From Hyphomicrobiales bacterium (GTDB lineage Bacteria > Pseudomonadota > Alphaproteobacteria > Rhizobiales > Rhizobiaceae): DNA of 64,000 nt. Position numbers and translations under genes: made by a program. Location: contig JAJFHV010000021.1 in the NCBI GenBank assembly GCA_021775415.1, positions 124,001-188,000 on the forward strand. The letters are read 5' to 3'. The first letter of the stretch is position 1, and every line of letters starts with the position of its first letter. The notes under the pieces are model-generated. The model was not told where the DNA came from. It saw only the letters and a program-made list of their open reading frames with translations, and searched no databases. This document shows positions 17,858 to 27,012 of the stretch, one piece after another.

Positions 17858-18217
17858 GCCCTATACTCCTAGTGTTTGAGCCTTTTTTCCTGTCAGACTA
17901 TTAGGAGCTATTTTTTGTCGGCGATTGATTAGATCGCCATGCCCCCTACTAAGTCTGCCGCAAGTTATACGGATCAAGTTTTAGAATTTCGTTTATTTGC
18001 CTGGTAAACGGGGAGTAAAGAAATAGATCCACCACAGTGGCGATATCAGTCCAAAAACAACGCTGGAATGGCTGTATTCTGCGCTTATTCCGTTACGTTA
18101 CCGTGGAGCAGAATAGCGAATAATTTCTGAATCATGTCTCAGACTGATGCAAAAAAGGTGGCACGGAAGTTGCTTTGTCTTGTTCACAAGCCATGAAAAC
18201 AGAACAGGCAAGACAGT
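17858..18217. promoter_or_regulatory. 360-base divergent control region of the pilin-like genes
   Basis: No gene is seen here. It must contain the promoter of the minus-strand subunit operon and of the plus-strand 137-residue gene. Two inverted repeats stand out: GGCGAT (17920-17925) with ATCGCC (17933-17938), and TATTCTGC (18075-18082) with GCAGAATA (18108-18115). Either could be a regulator site; neither is assigned. Confidence 0.4.
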
Positions 18218-18631
18218 ATGCAATGTGTTTTAAAAATCTACATTCTTATGGTGACGTTTATATTCGGGTTGCTTGGCAGTTTAAACAATGTCTACGCCGG
18301 TCAGGTTGTTTTTAGTGGGCAAGTTTTAGCGAAGCAGGGCTCGTCAGTGCCGATGATGGGCACTGTCACTAGTTTCGGTGATGTGGCCGCAATCCAGTTG
18401 AATGTATTGTCTGAAGAGTTGCGGGAAGGTTTAGCGGTCGTACGTGTGAATGATGCGCGAGGACATCTGGTTTCGAGTAAAGTCATCATGGGGCAGGGCA
18501 CGGCTTCCCAGTCGTTTATCATGTTCAAGCTCAACGAAATGAAACAACAGGATGTGACCCTGTGCGTTGAGCGAAATGCGGTTGGAAAATCTGATGTTTG
18601 TGTTCGCTACCGGGTGCAGCGCGCTGGCTAA
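18218..18631 (+). CDS. small secreted protein, possible partner of the pilin-like operon
   Basis: 137 residues with a hydrophobic N-terminus (IYILMVTFIFGLLGSLNNVYAG) typical of a signal peptide. The mature part has GQVVFSGQVLAKQG, an Ig-like strand pattern and VTLCVERNAVGKSDVCVRY near the end, so two cysteines close to the C-terminus. This end weakly resembles that of the chaperone-like product at 16973 (VRICTE, then QICGKY). It is divergent from the subunit operon across a 360-base control region and convergent with tadD. Family not recognised. Confidence 0.6.
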   Translation: MQCVLKIYILMVTFIFGLLGSLNNVYAGQVVFSGQVLAKQGSSVPMMGTVTSFGDVAAIQLNVLSEELREGLAVVRVNDARGHLVSSKVIMGQGTASQSFIMFKLNEMKQQDVTLCVERNAVGKSDVCVRYRVQRAG

Positions 18632-18666
18632 TTTGAGAATTTGTGCGGTATTGCCGGTGTAATGAA

Positions 18667-18700
18667 AAACGCCACCTACAGGTTTGTGTAAGTGGCGTTT
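18667..18700. terminator. bidirectional terminator hairpin
   Basis: A fourteen-base stem (18667-18680 with 18687-18700, one mismatch) with a six-base loop, A-run on the left and T-run on the right. It lies between the convergent 137-residue gene and tadD. Confidence 0.85.
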
Positions 18701-18724
18701 GTCAAATTTTGAAATTTGGCTGGA

Positions 18725-19273
18725 TTAGCTACCCATCACCTTTTCGAGAAGATGGATATTTCCTTCAATTTCTTCCAGTGAAGGATCAATCACCTGGGCG
18801 CGGTTCAGGTAGTTGCGGGATTTTTGGTAGTTGCCTCGCAGCAGATGTGAATAACCGATATTGTTCAATACCCGTGCATTACCCTGTTTAAGTTCGGCCA
18901 GTTGCTTGTAGGCGCGATCAGAAAATTCAAAGCGGCCGAGTTGATCAAGTGATGCAGCCAATCCAAGCCAGGCTGTTGCATTGTCAGACTGGGCTTCAAC
19001 CGCTTTGCGGAATTGTTTTTCCGCCAGACCGAAGTTCTGGTCACGGAAATGATCTTGTCCTGCAACAACAAATTTTTCCGCCTGGCCACTTTTGCGGCTC
19101 ACGTGATCTGAGCGTGGAACGCGTCTGTAGCCTCGTTCCGTCTCATAGTGTGCCGTCAGGGCCCCACCATGATCAATTGTGTTGTTGTGGGTAGATGTCG
19201 CGCTGGTGCTGCATCCTGCAATTGGCGAGGCAGCCATCAAAACAAGCGCGATGATTTTCAATCCGGATTTCAT
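18725..19273 (-). CDS. tadD: TadD-like TPR lipoprotein
   Basis: 182 residues. The lipoprotein signal ends SPIAGCSTS. Then come TPR repeats: DHFRDQNFGLAEKQFRKAVEAQ, ATAWLGLAASLDQLGRFEFSDRAYKQ and ARVLNNIGYSHLLRGNYQKSRNYLNRAQ. TadD is thought to help place the secretin or assemble the Tad apparatus in the periplasm. It follows tadC by 145 bases on the same strand and ends at a bidirectional terminator, so it closes the main tad transcription unit, perhaps with its own promoter. Confidence 0.88.
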   Translation of the reverse strand: MKSGLKIIALVLMAASPIAGCSTSATSTHNNTIDHGGALTAHYETERGYRRVPRSDHVSRKSGQAEKFVVAGQDHFRDQNFGLAEKQFRKAVEAQSDNATAWLGLAASLDQLGRFEFSDRAYKQLAELKQGNARVLNNIGYSHLLRGNYQKSRNYLNRAQVIDPSLEEIEGNIHLLEKVMGS

Positions 19274-19418
19274 AGTGTGCCCCCAAGAGCTTTTGCTTTT
19301 ATTGTTATGGGGGGAGCATAACCCAAGGGCGTTAAAACAAGCCTCAGGAGATTGGTTAAAATTTCAATATACGTAAATCACTGGTTTACCATTCGGCGTG
19401 TCGAACCTGGTGAGAAGC

Positions 19419-20375
19419 CTAGTAATCTCCGATCGAGATCCGAACAATGGTCGGGATGATGGCGATGCCAATAACAATGGGCAATATGAAAACAGTTACC
19501 GGGACTGACATTTTTGCGGGCAGGGCATAAGCCTTTTCCTCGGCTTTCATCATGCGTTTATGGCGCATTTCATCTGAGTAAACGCGCAGCGCATCGGAAA
19601 TGCTGGTTCCCAGTTCCTTGGATTGCTGGATCATTGTTGAAAAGCCTTGAACCTCTTCGAGACGAAGCCGCTCGCCAAAGGCGCGCAGGGCTTGATCAAT
19701 GGGTCTGCCAGCCCTTATTTCCAACGAAGCCATATTCAGTTGCGTGCTTAGATTTGGATAGGTCAATTCCAACTCTTTGGAAATGCGCTCGATCGAAGCT
19801 TCCATGGTAAGACCGGCTTCTGAAGATACGACCATCAAGTCCATAACATCAGGAAAGCCCTGCCTGTTCTCCATCTCAATTTTGGCAGTGCGGCGCTTCA
19901 GGTAGAAAGTCGGCAGGAAATATCCCTGGCAGCCCATCAGCAACACAACCAATAATTTATTTGCAGTAGGCAGGTCGACATAGACAAACAGTATCAGCAG
20001 GCAGCCAATGCCAGCGGACAACACGCCCAGGATTGCCCGTGCCGCCAGAAATTTTCCGACTGCGCCTGGATTCATGAACCCCGCCTGGATAAGTGCCAAT
20101 TGCAACTTGCGAAGCGATTTGGGATCAGAATTGGCGTAGAAATCATTGGCCTTTTTGGCAACTTTGTTGGTGAGCTTCTTGCCACCACGTTCTGTACCGG
20201 GCGTATCAGAAATCGAGAGGCGCTGCTTCTTGATAGAAAGCCGTTTTTTAACTTCTGAGCGAGATTTTGTGTCTGCAAACGACTGGTAAGCGTAATAAAT
20301 CAAAGCGAACAGGATCAAGCTGCCGATGGAACTCAGCATCAGCAAGGGATTTAATGCGGTAAACAGATTTTCCAT
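19419..20375 (-). CDS. tadC: TadC, type II/IV secretion inner-membrane (GspF-fold) protein
   Basis: 318 codons with an N-terminal membrane helix, a basic cytoplasmic stretch, two central helices and the GspF domain (FPDVMDLMVVSSEAGLTMEASIERISKELE, IQQSKELGTSISDALRVYSDEMR), ending in a last helix pair. TadB and TadC form the inner-membrane platform of the Tad pilus machine. ATG 20375 follows the tadB stop by 20 bases. The frame is open to 20450, inside tadB, and that longer start is rejected. Confidence 0.92.
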   Translation of the reverse strand: MENLFTALNPLLMLSSIGSLILFALIYYAYQSFADTKSRSEVKKRLSIKKQRLSISDTPGTERGGKKLTNKVAKKANDFYANSDPKSLRKLQLALIQAGFMNPGAVGKFLAARAILGVLSAGIGCLLILFVYVDLPTANKLLVVLLMGCQGYFLPTFYLKRRTAKIEMENRQGFPDVMDLMVVSSEAGLTMEASIERISKELELTYPNLSTQLNMASLEIRAGRPIDQALRAFGERLRLEEVQGFSTMIQQSKELGTSISDALRVYSDEMRHKRMMKAEEKAYALPAKMSVPVTVFILPIVIGIAIIPTIVRISIGDY

Positions 20376-20395
20376 GAGACTACTGTGTCCTGACC

Positions 20396-21382
20396 CTAAA
20401 ACTTGAACTTGACCATTTTGAAAATCATGAGATTGCCCAATACCAGCCAAACGCCCAGGCCACCCATCAGGTAATAACTCAAGTTCTCATTCCAGATACC
20501 TGAGTAATAACCCGGAGCGATGAAAAACAGGGCGATGAACAATAGCACTGGCATTGCGCTCAACATCATTGCGGACATGCGGCCTTCCGCAGAAATTGCA
20601 TGGATTTTGCGCTGCATTTTCATGCGATCACGGATCACTGTTGAAAGGCCTTCAAGGATCTCACGTAAATTGCCGCCGGTTGTGCTTTGAATGGAAACAG
20701 ATGAGACCAACAAGGGTAATTCTGTGTTGCCGACGCGCTCATACAGATTGTTGAGCGCCGTGACGAGATCAGAGCCGTAGGTTACTTCGTCTGTTACCAT
20801 GCCAAACTCTGTACCAATCGGGTCTTGCATTTCACGGGCGACCATGGAAATTGCGACCGGGACCGGGTGACCGGCCTTGAGACTGCGGGTGATAAGGTCG
20901 ATTGCTTCAGGAAGCTGCGATCCGAACTTGGCCATTTTTTTGTTCCGTCGCCGCTTCAGCCACATGATTGGAATTATGATAGCTGTTAAGGGAAGGGCAC
21001 CCAGCGCAATCAGGAGTGTGCCGGTCATAAAAAGAATGCTGAGGCTTGAGAATACCAAATACAAAAGATAGCAGACTGCAAGCCTGCCCAGACCAATTGT
21101 AAGGCCTGATTGAACAATCATACGGTTAAGCCAAATGACGGGTAACAGGAATTTGCCATCCTGATCCAATCCACGTTCCTTGCGAAGTTGAACGAGGATA
21201 CCTTTTTGACTCATCTTGTTTTTGTTGTCCGCAGATTTCATCCGGCGATTAATGCGTTTTTTGCCGGAATCTCCGGGCGCAAAAATTGCATAACCAAGCT
21301 CGACCAGGATCGCTGCAAAAAAAACAGACGAAATCAGTAGCGCGTGGATCGGTGAAAATCCGTAGTTAAACAGAATGCTCAT
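20396..21382 (-). CDS. tadB: TadB, type II/IV secretion inner-membrane (GspF-fold) protein
   Basis: 328 residues with hydrophobic segments at both ends and a GspF domain in between (LPEAIDLITRSLKAGHPVPVAISMVAREMQDPIGTEFG, VSIQSTTGGNLREILEGLSTVIRDR). It forms the platform with TadC that the CpaF motor drives. It starts at ATG 21382, overlapping the cpaF stop by four bases, so the two are translationally coupled. Confidence 0.93.
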   Translation of the reverse strand: MSILFNYGFSPIHALLISSVFFAAILVELGYAIFAPGDSGKKRINRRMKSADNKNKMSQKGILVQLRKERGLDQDGKFLLPVIWLNRMIVQSGLTIGLGRLAVCYLLYLVFSSLSILFMTGTLLIALGALPLTAIIIPIMWLKRRRNKKMAKFGSQLPEAIDLITRSLKAGHPVPVAISMVAREMQDPIGTEFGMVTDEVTYGSDLVTALNNLYERVGNTELPLLVSSVSIQSTTGGNLREILEGLSTVIRDRMKMQRKIHAISAEGRMSAMMLSAMPVLLFIALFFIAPGYYSGIWNENLSYYLMGGLGVWLVLGNLMIFKMVKFKF

Positions 21383-22818
21383 TCGAGTGCGATTCCCGGT
21401 TCGAAGTAGTCTCCGGGAACGCTAATTCCCATGGAGACGAGATCTTCAAGAAATCTCGGGCGAACGCCGGTCGCCTCGAAGTGCCCGACAATCTTGCCTT
21501 CATCGGTAAGTCCGGTCCGTTTGTACTGGAAGATTTCCTGCATCTGGATGATGTCACCCTCCATGCCCGTAATCTCAGCAATGCTGGTCACCTTGCGCTG
21601 ACCGTCGGCAAGACGGGTTAACTGGACCACCAAATGGATCGCACCGGAAATCTGACTACGGATTGATTGTACCGTCATTGGCATGCCGGTCATGCCAAGC
21701 ATCTGCTCGAGTCGGGAAATCGCGTCGCGTGGTGTATTTGCGTGGATGGTTGCCATCGAGCCTTCATGGCCCGTATTCATCGCCTGAAGCATATCGAAAG
21801 CCTCTTCGCCGCGAACCTCACCCAGGATAACCCGGTCAGGACGCATGCGCAGGGCGTTTTTGACCAGATCACGCTGCTTTATCTCGCCATTGCCCTCATT
21901 GTTGGGTGGCCGTGTTTCCATCCGCCCGACATGGGGAATCTGGAGTACAAGTTCGGCAGCATCTTCAATGGTAAGTACGCGTTCTTTCGGTGAAATAAAG
22001 GCTGAAAGCGCGTTGAGCATGGTGGTTTTACCGGTACCGGTACCGCCTGAAATAATGGTGGTCATGCGGGCAGCAACGGCTTTTTCCATGACCTCAGCCA
22101 TTTGGGGTGCGATGGCGCGAAATTCGACCAGCTTTTCAAGACTGAGTTTGTCTTCGGAGAATTTCCGGATCGAAACCAGAGGTCCGTCAATCGAAACAGG
22201 CCGGATTGCTGCGTTGAAGCGTGAGCCATCCGCCATGCGGGCGTCACACATTGGGTTGGATTCATCAATTCGTCGGCCAACATTAGCGACAATTTTTTGA
22301 ACAATCCTGGTCAGGTGCGCTTCATCCTTGAACGGGATTACGATGGGTTGAAGAACCCCTTTGATCTCGGCAAAACAGTTTTCATGACCATTGATCAGGA
22401 TATCGTTGATATCCGGATCGCGCATGAGGGGTTCAAGCGGACCAAGACCGGTCATTTCATCAACGATGGTGCCAACGAATTCCTCCAGCTCCGCATTGTT
22501 AAGTGCAAGCCGTTCCTGGTTGACGTAATCGGAGACGAATTTGTGTATCTCCTTGACCAACTGATCGCGTGGAAGCTGCTCGAGCGCTACCAGATTGAAT
22601 TCTTCAAGCATTTTGCGATGGAGCTTCACCTTCGCATCAAGAATTTTCTGCCGGGAAGGGGAGACGTCCGGTGCGGAACTTGGGCGTGCGGGTGCTACCG
22701 GTTCTGGTTTTTCCGGAACCGCCGGTTGATTGGAGTTTTCAGATTCTGGTGCAGACGAATTGTCAAGAAAATCCAGCTCTTCGTCAGGCGCTTGTATCGC
22801 AGAAAATCGGTTACTCAT
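21379..22818 (-). CDS. cpaF: CpaF/TadA pilus-assembly ATPase
   Basis: 479 residues. A Pro-rich, poorly ordered N-terminus (residues 30-55) precedes the secretion ATPase. Walker A is GGTGTGKTT at residues 258-266, and the Walker B/His box region reads LGEVRGEEAFDMLQAMNTGHEGSMATIHAN. Earlier there is LGPLEPLMRDPDINDILING and RIDESNPMCDARMADGSRFN. The enzyme powers pilin extrusion from the cytoplasmic face. It lies 17 bases downstream of cpaE and overlaps tadB. Confidence 0.96.
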   Translation of the reverse strand: MSNRFSAIQAPDEELDFLDNSSAPESENSNQPAVPEKPEPVAPARPSSAPDVSPSRQKILDAKVKLHRKMLEEFNLVALEQLPRDQLVKEIHKFVSDYVNQERLALNNAELEEFVGTIVDEMTGLGPLEPLMRDPDINDILINGHENCFAEIKGVLQPIVIPFKDEAHLTRIVQKIVANVGRRIDESNPMCDARMADGSRFNAAIRPVSIDGPLVSIRKFSEDKLSLEKLVEFRAIAPQMAEVMEKAVAARMTTIISGGTGTGKTTMLNALSAFISPKERVLTIEDAAELVLQIPHVGRMETRPPNNEGNGEIKQRDLVKNALRMRPDRVILGEVRGEEAFDMLQAMNTGHEGSMATIHANTPRDAISRLEQMLGMTGMPMTVQSIRSQISGAIHLVVQLTRLADGQRKVTSIAEITGMEGDIIQMQEIFQYKRTGLTDEGKIVGHFEATGVRPRFLEDLVSMGISVPGDYFEPGIALE

Positions 22819-22835
22819 TGTTGTGACTTCCTGTT

Positions 22836-24068
22836 CTAACCGGCTTTGCGTGTGAAGAGTTGCTTGCCATACGACAGAATTTTGCCGGCTTTTCCTGTGG
22901 CCACCTCATCAACGGCCTCTGATGCCAGAATAATCCGGGACAGGCTGTTTGTGACATTGTTACTCGGTTCAATCTCCTGCAACGGCACACCGCGATCGAC
23001 AGCGTCTCGCACAAGGCTGTAGTTGTTTGGAATGCCGCCTGCGTAACTCTCGCCAAGGGCTTCTTCAATATCACTAGCATTGAGGCCCGCAGAGTTGTTT
23101 CTCATGTCCATCCGGTTGACGATGATCTTGGGTGCGGATTGCTTGCCTACTTTTTCCTCGATCGCCTCAATCAATCGCTTGGAATGGCGAATGGAAGGAA
23201 CTGTCATGTCGGCGACCACAAATATGCGATCAGACCCGGCAATCACGGTTTCTGTCCATGGAAACCAGATTCTGGGCAAGTCTATGACAACATTGTCGAA
23301 ATAAGCTGACACCAGGTCGAGCAATCGAACGACCAGAGCCGGTTTGAAGGTACGCATTTCTGTTGGCTGATTGGGCGCCGAAATTACGGACAAGCCGCTT
23401 TCATGTTTTGAAAGCATTACATCGAGAAGCTGGCGGTCAAGTCGCTCTGGTGCATTTTCGATTTCTGAAATGTGAAAACGCGGCTCGATGTCGAGATATT
23501 CAGCACATGAACCGTGTTGGAAATTAAGATCCACCACACAAGTTGAGCGGCCGAGTTTATGACCATGCTTATTGAGAATTGAGGCAGTTTCCAATGCAAC
23601 AGCGGTTGTTCCAACGCCACCGGACGCCGGCATGAAGCATAAAAATTGCGGCTCTACCTGGCTTTCTTCACCAGTCAGTTTCAGCGCGTTGTTGCATGCC
23701 CTTACAAGATCGGAAGTTTGAACCGGCTTTACCAGAAAGTCGGCAACCTTGAGTTGGATGAGGATGCGCGCAGCTGCCGGGCTGAAATGCTCTGAGATCA
23801 CAATGATTGCGGTATTTTTTCCGGCCAGGCGATTGATTGTTTGAAGATGCTCAAATTCTCCAACACTGGATGTGTCCATGTCGAGAATAATTGCTTCTGC
23901 CTCCAGATCGCGAATTTCAGCACCAATTTCACCAATCGGTTTTTGGATTGTATGGAATGACTGCTGGTCATTGTTCGGAATGGCGCTCTTTGCCAATGCA
24001 AGCAGTTCCTGGTCTGTGGAGACCATCGCCAGTTTCCTGCCACCTTGTTCTGCCCGTCGGTCCGTCAT
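22836..24068 (-). CDS. cpaE: CpaE/TadZ pilus localisation ATPase-like protein
   Basis: 410 residues. The first 130 form a receiver-like domain (LAMVSTDQELLALA, AIILDMDTSSVGEF, ADFLVKPVQTSDLV), followed by a MinD/ParA-type ATPase domain. Its P-loop is ASGGVGTTAVAL near residues 148-158. The usual signature lysines are missing, as in many TadZ proteins, so ATP use may be weak. Later motifs are VVDLNFQHGSCAEYLDIEP and DNVVIDLPRIWFPWTE. The protein is thought to set the position of the pilus machine. Confidence 0.92.
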   Translation of the reverse strand: MTDRRAEQGGRKLAMVSTDQELLALAKSAIPNNDQQSFHTIQKPIGEIGAEIRDLEAEAIILDMDTSSVGEFEHLQTINRLAGKNTAIIVISEHFSPAAARILIQLKVADFLVKPVQTSDLVRACNNALKLTGEESQVEPQFLCFMPASGGVGTTAVALETASILNKHGHKLGRSTCVVDLNFQHGSCAEYLDIEPRFHISEIENAPERLDRQLLDVMLSKHESGLSVISAPNQPTEMRTFKPALVVRLLDLVSAYFDNVVIDLPRIWFPWTETVIAGSDRIFVVADMTVPSIRHSKRLIEAIEEKVGKQSAPKIIVNRMDMRNNSAGLNASDIEEALGESYAGGIPNNYSLVRDAVDRGVPLQEIEPSNNVTNSLSRIILASEAVDEVATGKAGKILSYGKQLFTRKAG

Positions 24069-24143
24069 GATCTTAGCCTGTCAAGTTTGCTGAATACGAT
24101 TTGATTGTTTTTGAGCCCGTAAATGGAGCCTGTGAATGCGATG

Positions 24144-24437
24144 TTAATTCTGGGGCCCAAGAAAAATGTCGACATCACCGGTATCGGCCTGTGCATCAGG
24201 CGCGTGAGCATTCTTGTATTTGTCGATTGTATTGGCCATACGCTGGCCATCTGCCGGAATGTCGGTGTTTTCGACATTTCTGGGCCAAGGATCGACAACC
24301 ATTTTTGCTTCATTGGCGGCTTGGGAATTGCCGGCAAAACTTGTCACTCCCTCGTTGCGATCAAGATATTGCTGGCATCCGGACATAGCCAATGCAGCAA
24401 ATACTGAAACACACTTCAACACATTGAATTTATTCAT
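24144..24437 (-). CDS. short lipoprotein in the CpaD position
   Basis: 97 residues. The signal ends LAMSGCQQY, so Cys21 should be lipidated. The mature part has EGVTSFAGNSQAANEAKMVVDPWPRNVENTDIPADGQRMANTIDKYKNA. It lies between cpaC and cpaE, where many alphaproteobacteria have CpaD of about 220 residues. Only the conserved GVTSFAGNAxxxN and VDPWP segment is present here, so this is either a compact CpaD-like protein or a different small lipoprotein that has kept the slot. No frameshift remnant was seen in the 75 bases before cpaE. Confidence 0.78.
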   Translation of the reverse strand: MNKFNVLKCVSVFAALAMSGCQQYLDRNEGVTSFAGNSQAANEAKMVVDPWPRNVENTDIPADGQRMANTIDKYKNAHAPDAQADTGDVDIFLGPQN

Positions 24438-24448
24438 TTTAATCTACC

Positions 24449-25858
24449 TTACTCCAGCTCAATAATGTGGCCGGATTTGATAACATCGGTGCGCATTTCA
24501 GCCAATTTGCGCAAGTGTGCCCGGCTTATCTCCATCTCACCATTGGCAAACAGATCTGCATCATTTGCCGGAGCGGTGGAATCAAGCGGAGTTGAAGCTT
24601 CCATTCCGGGAGCCATAGGTTTGACCAGATGGGGAGTGACGATGATGACCAGGTCGGTCTCGTTCTTGCGGTAAGCCGCGCTGCGGAACAGAGCACCGAG
24701 GATCGGGATATCGCCCAACCACGGCAGTTGCGACTTGTCATAGTTTGAATTTGATTGAAGCAGACCGGCTAGCACAAAGCTCTGACCGTCGCGCAATTCG
24801 ATCGTGGTTTCGGCACGTCGCACAACAATTGCAGGAATTTGACCGGTACCGAAATCAATCGAGTTTGTATTGTCGATCTGGCTGACTTCGGGTTTGATTT
24901 TCAGGTTGATCAAACCGTTTTCCAGAACGGTTGGTGTAAATTCAAGACCCACACCAAACGGTTTGAATTCGATTTCAATGTCACCATTGCCAGCAGATAC
25001 GGGGATCGGGAATTCTCCACCCGCCAGAAAGCTTGCTGTATCGCCCGAAAGTGCAACCAGGTTTGGTTCCGCCAGACGGCGGGCCACGCCTTTTTGTTCA
25101 AGGGCTCGCACAAGCGCATCTACCTGGACGCCGTTTTGAATATGGCTTGCAACAAAGTTGCCGAACGGTTGACCTGGTGAAATCAGGCTAAGAGCCGGAA
25201 TCGAGGCTTTTGTTATACCGTTTACAGCGGCGTTCCAGCCGATGCCCAACTCTTTACCCTTGCTGCGCTGCGCTTCGATGAAGCGAACTTCGAGCTTAAC
25301 CTGTTGAGAGCCTTCCACGCGGACGGTGTCGATGACTTCTTCGTCGTATTTTTGTGCAATCGCGCGAGCGGTTGCGGCAGCAACTGAACTCTTTGCCTTT
25401 CCGCTCAGGACGACACGGCCATTTGTTGAAGTGGCCTTCACATTTGAAGAGGGTAGGGCGGACTTCAAGGTCGAATTAAGCTGGTGTGTATTGGTGCCAA
25501 CTTCGACATCAAGCATTCCAACCAATTCATTTTTCTCATTATAAAGTGCGATTCCGGTGGTGCCGGGCTGTGAACCGACAATATAAAATGAGCGGTCAGT
25601 CAGCGGACTGACGACTGCAATTTCTGGATCACCAACCACAATCTCGCTGAAGGAGACATCAGTCCGGATCGTTTTGGGCTTGGCTTTCGAAACCTTCACC
25701 GTTTTTGTGTTTGTCGTTGCAGACAGATGGACAATACCACTTTCAGCATAGGCTGATGGGGCGGTTACCATTTGCAGGGTAAAGCCTGCCGTTAAAACTC
25801 CGGCGGCGACGCACAAGGCGCGCGCGGTGCTGTAGATTTTTGTGTCGATATTTTTCAT
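24449..25858 (-). CDS. cpaC: CpaC/RcpA outer-membrane secretin
   Basis: 469 residues with a signal peptide ending APSAYA. An N-terminal pilus-type domain (SEIVVGDPEIAVVSPLTDRSFYIVGSQPGTTGIALYN) is followed by a BON-like stretch and the secretin core: VKLEVRFIEAQRSKGKELGI, ARRLAEPNLVALSGDTASFLAGGEFPIPV, QSFVLAGLLQSN and VIIVTPHLVKPM. It forms the outer-membrane channel for the pilus. ATG 25858 has GGGGA just upstream; the GTG at 25870 is part of that site and is rejected. CpaB starts 36 bases upstream. Confidence 0.94.
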   Translation of the reverse strand: MKNIDTKIYSTARALCVAAGVLTAGFTLQMVTAPSAYAESGIVHLSATTNTKTVKVSKAKPKTIRTDVSFSEIVVGDPEIAVVSPLTDRSFYIVGSQPGTTGIALYNEKNELVGMLDVEVGTNTHQLNSTLKSALPSSNVKATSTNGRVVLSGKAKSSVAAATARAIAQKYDEEVIDTVRVEGSQQVKLEVRFIEAQRSKGKELGIGWNAAVNGITKASIPALSLISPGQPFGNFVASHIQNGVQVDALVRALEQKGVARRLAEPNLVALSGDTASFLAGGEFPIPVSAGNGDIEIEFKPFGVGLEFTPTVLENGLINLKIKPEVSQIDNTNSIDFGTGQIPAIVVRRAETTIELRDGQSFVLAGLLQSNSNYDKSQLPWLGDIPILGALFRSAAYRKNETDLVIIVTPHLVKPMAPGMEASTPLDSTAPANDADLFANGEMEISRAHLRKLAEMRTDVIKSGHIIELE

Positions 25859-25894
25859 AATTATCCCCACGTTGCCAAGTGCTAACCGGCTGTA

Positions 25895-26770
25895 TTAGTT
25901 GATGTTTTTGTTATTTTTGATTGTCTGTTTCTCGATTGGAACTGTTACGCTTATGACGTTTTCGCCAGCAACCACACGCACTGAGGTTTCGGTCTTTTCC
26001 TTGGGAGCAAACATTGACAGCAACCCGCCCTTGTTTTCCTCAATCTCCTCAATGTTGCTGGATGACAGACTTGTGGAATTTGCTGCGGCTTCATCGCCTG
26101 CACTACGAAGGAGCAGGGACAAGCGACCAATGTTGTTTGCCAGCGCCAATCTCTGGGCGCCGCGCGCATCGGATTCAAGTGTTACGGATTTCGCGACCTT
26201 GGCAGTATTGCCTCTGGTGTTTGCATCCTGATCCACGGAAAGAACCTTGACGTTTTCCATGATGATCTTGGCAACGGTTTCTTCGTCTTCTTCATTTTGT
26301 CTGGTGAGAATGATATCGACGCGGTCACCGGGCTGAACAAATCCACCAACACCGTTGACCATATCAACAGGAATAGTAACTGCGCGCATGCCATCGCCGA
26401 TAATTCCGGCGAGCCCGGCACGACCGTTTTCCCCGGTCAACTTGGTTGCCAGTACGGGTTCGCCCGGCTCCATTGTCGTGATGATACGGCGCTCAGATTT
26501 ACCAATCATTTCCTCGATGGTGGTGTAGCTGCCCTCTGGCTTTGCATTTTCTGGCCAGTCAATTTCCTTGAGCATCTCTGCTTTCAGCGTTTCACCAAAT
26601 CGCAATTGCTCTTTGGCAACCACAACTGTTGCAAGCTTTATTGACTTTTCATTAGCCATCGCATTGCGATGCGCTTGCGCCTGGCTATCCAGATAGCTGT
26701 TGCCGGCGTAGTAGCTGGTTCCACCAAATACGATGGCCAGTCCTGCCATTATGACGAGTTTACCGCTCAC
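25895..26770 (-). CDS. cpaB: CpaB/RcpC pilus-assembly protein
   Basis: 291 residues. An N-terminal membrane helix (LVIMAGLAIVFGGTSYYAG) is followed by a SAF domain (VVVAKEQLRFGETLKAEMLKEIDWPE, GEPVLATKLTGE) and the RcpC domain (MRAVTIPVDMVNGVGGFVQPGDRVDIIL). It works in the periplasm with the secretin. It is the first gene of the visible tad operon. Directly upstream is a divergent terC gene, so the pilin gene flp and the prepilin peptidase cpaA that usually precede cpaB are absent here. Confidence 0.92.
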   Translation of the reverse strand: MSGKLVIMAGLAIVFGGTSYYAGNSYLDSQAQAHRNAMANEKSIKLATVVVAKEQLRFGETLKAEMLKEIDWPENAKPEGSYTTIEEMIGKSERRIITTMEPGEPVLATKLTGENGRAGLAGIIGDGMRAVTIPVDMVNGVGGFVQPGDRVDIILTRQNEEDEETVAKIIMENVKVLSVDQDANTRGNTAKVAKSVTLESDARGAQRLALANNIGRLSLLLRSAGDEAAANSTSLSSSNIEEIEENKGGLLSMFAPKEKTETSVRVVAGENVISVTVPIEKQTIKNNKNIN

Positions 26771-27012
26771 GAAATACCCCCTGAAACCTATCTGCTAATT
26801 TGTGGACACCATATGTGTGGGGTTTAATGATCTCGTTAACTGATGGGTGAGAATTGCCTGAAAGTCGCCGAATCTGTGCCAAAACGGCCAGTTTTGAAAA
26901 GTGTGGTAAACAAAAGATTTCGGGTTTCCGGGTTTTGAGAACCTCCGTAAACTGATTGCTAACCATTACCTTGCGGAAGGGTGGTAACCGGAACCTCCAG
27001 AGAGATTTTGCT

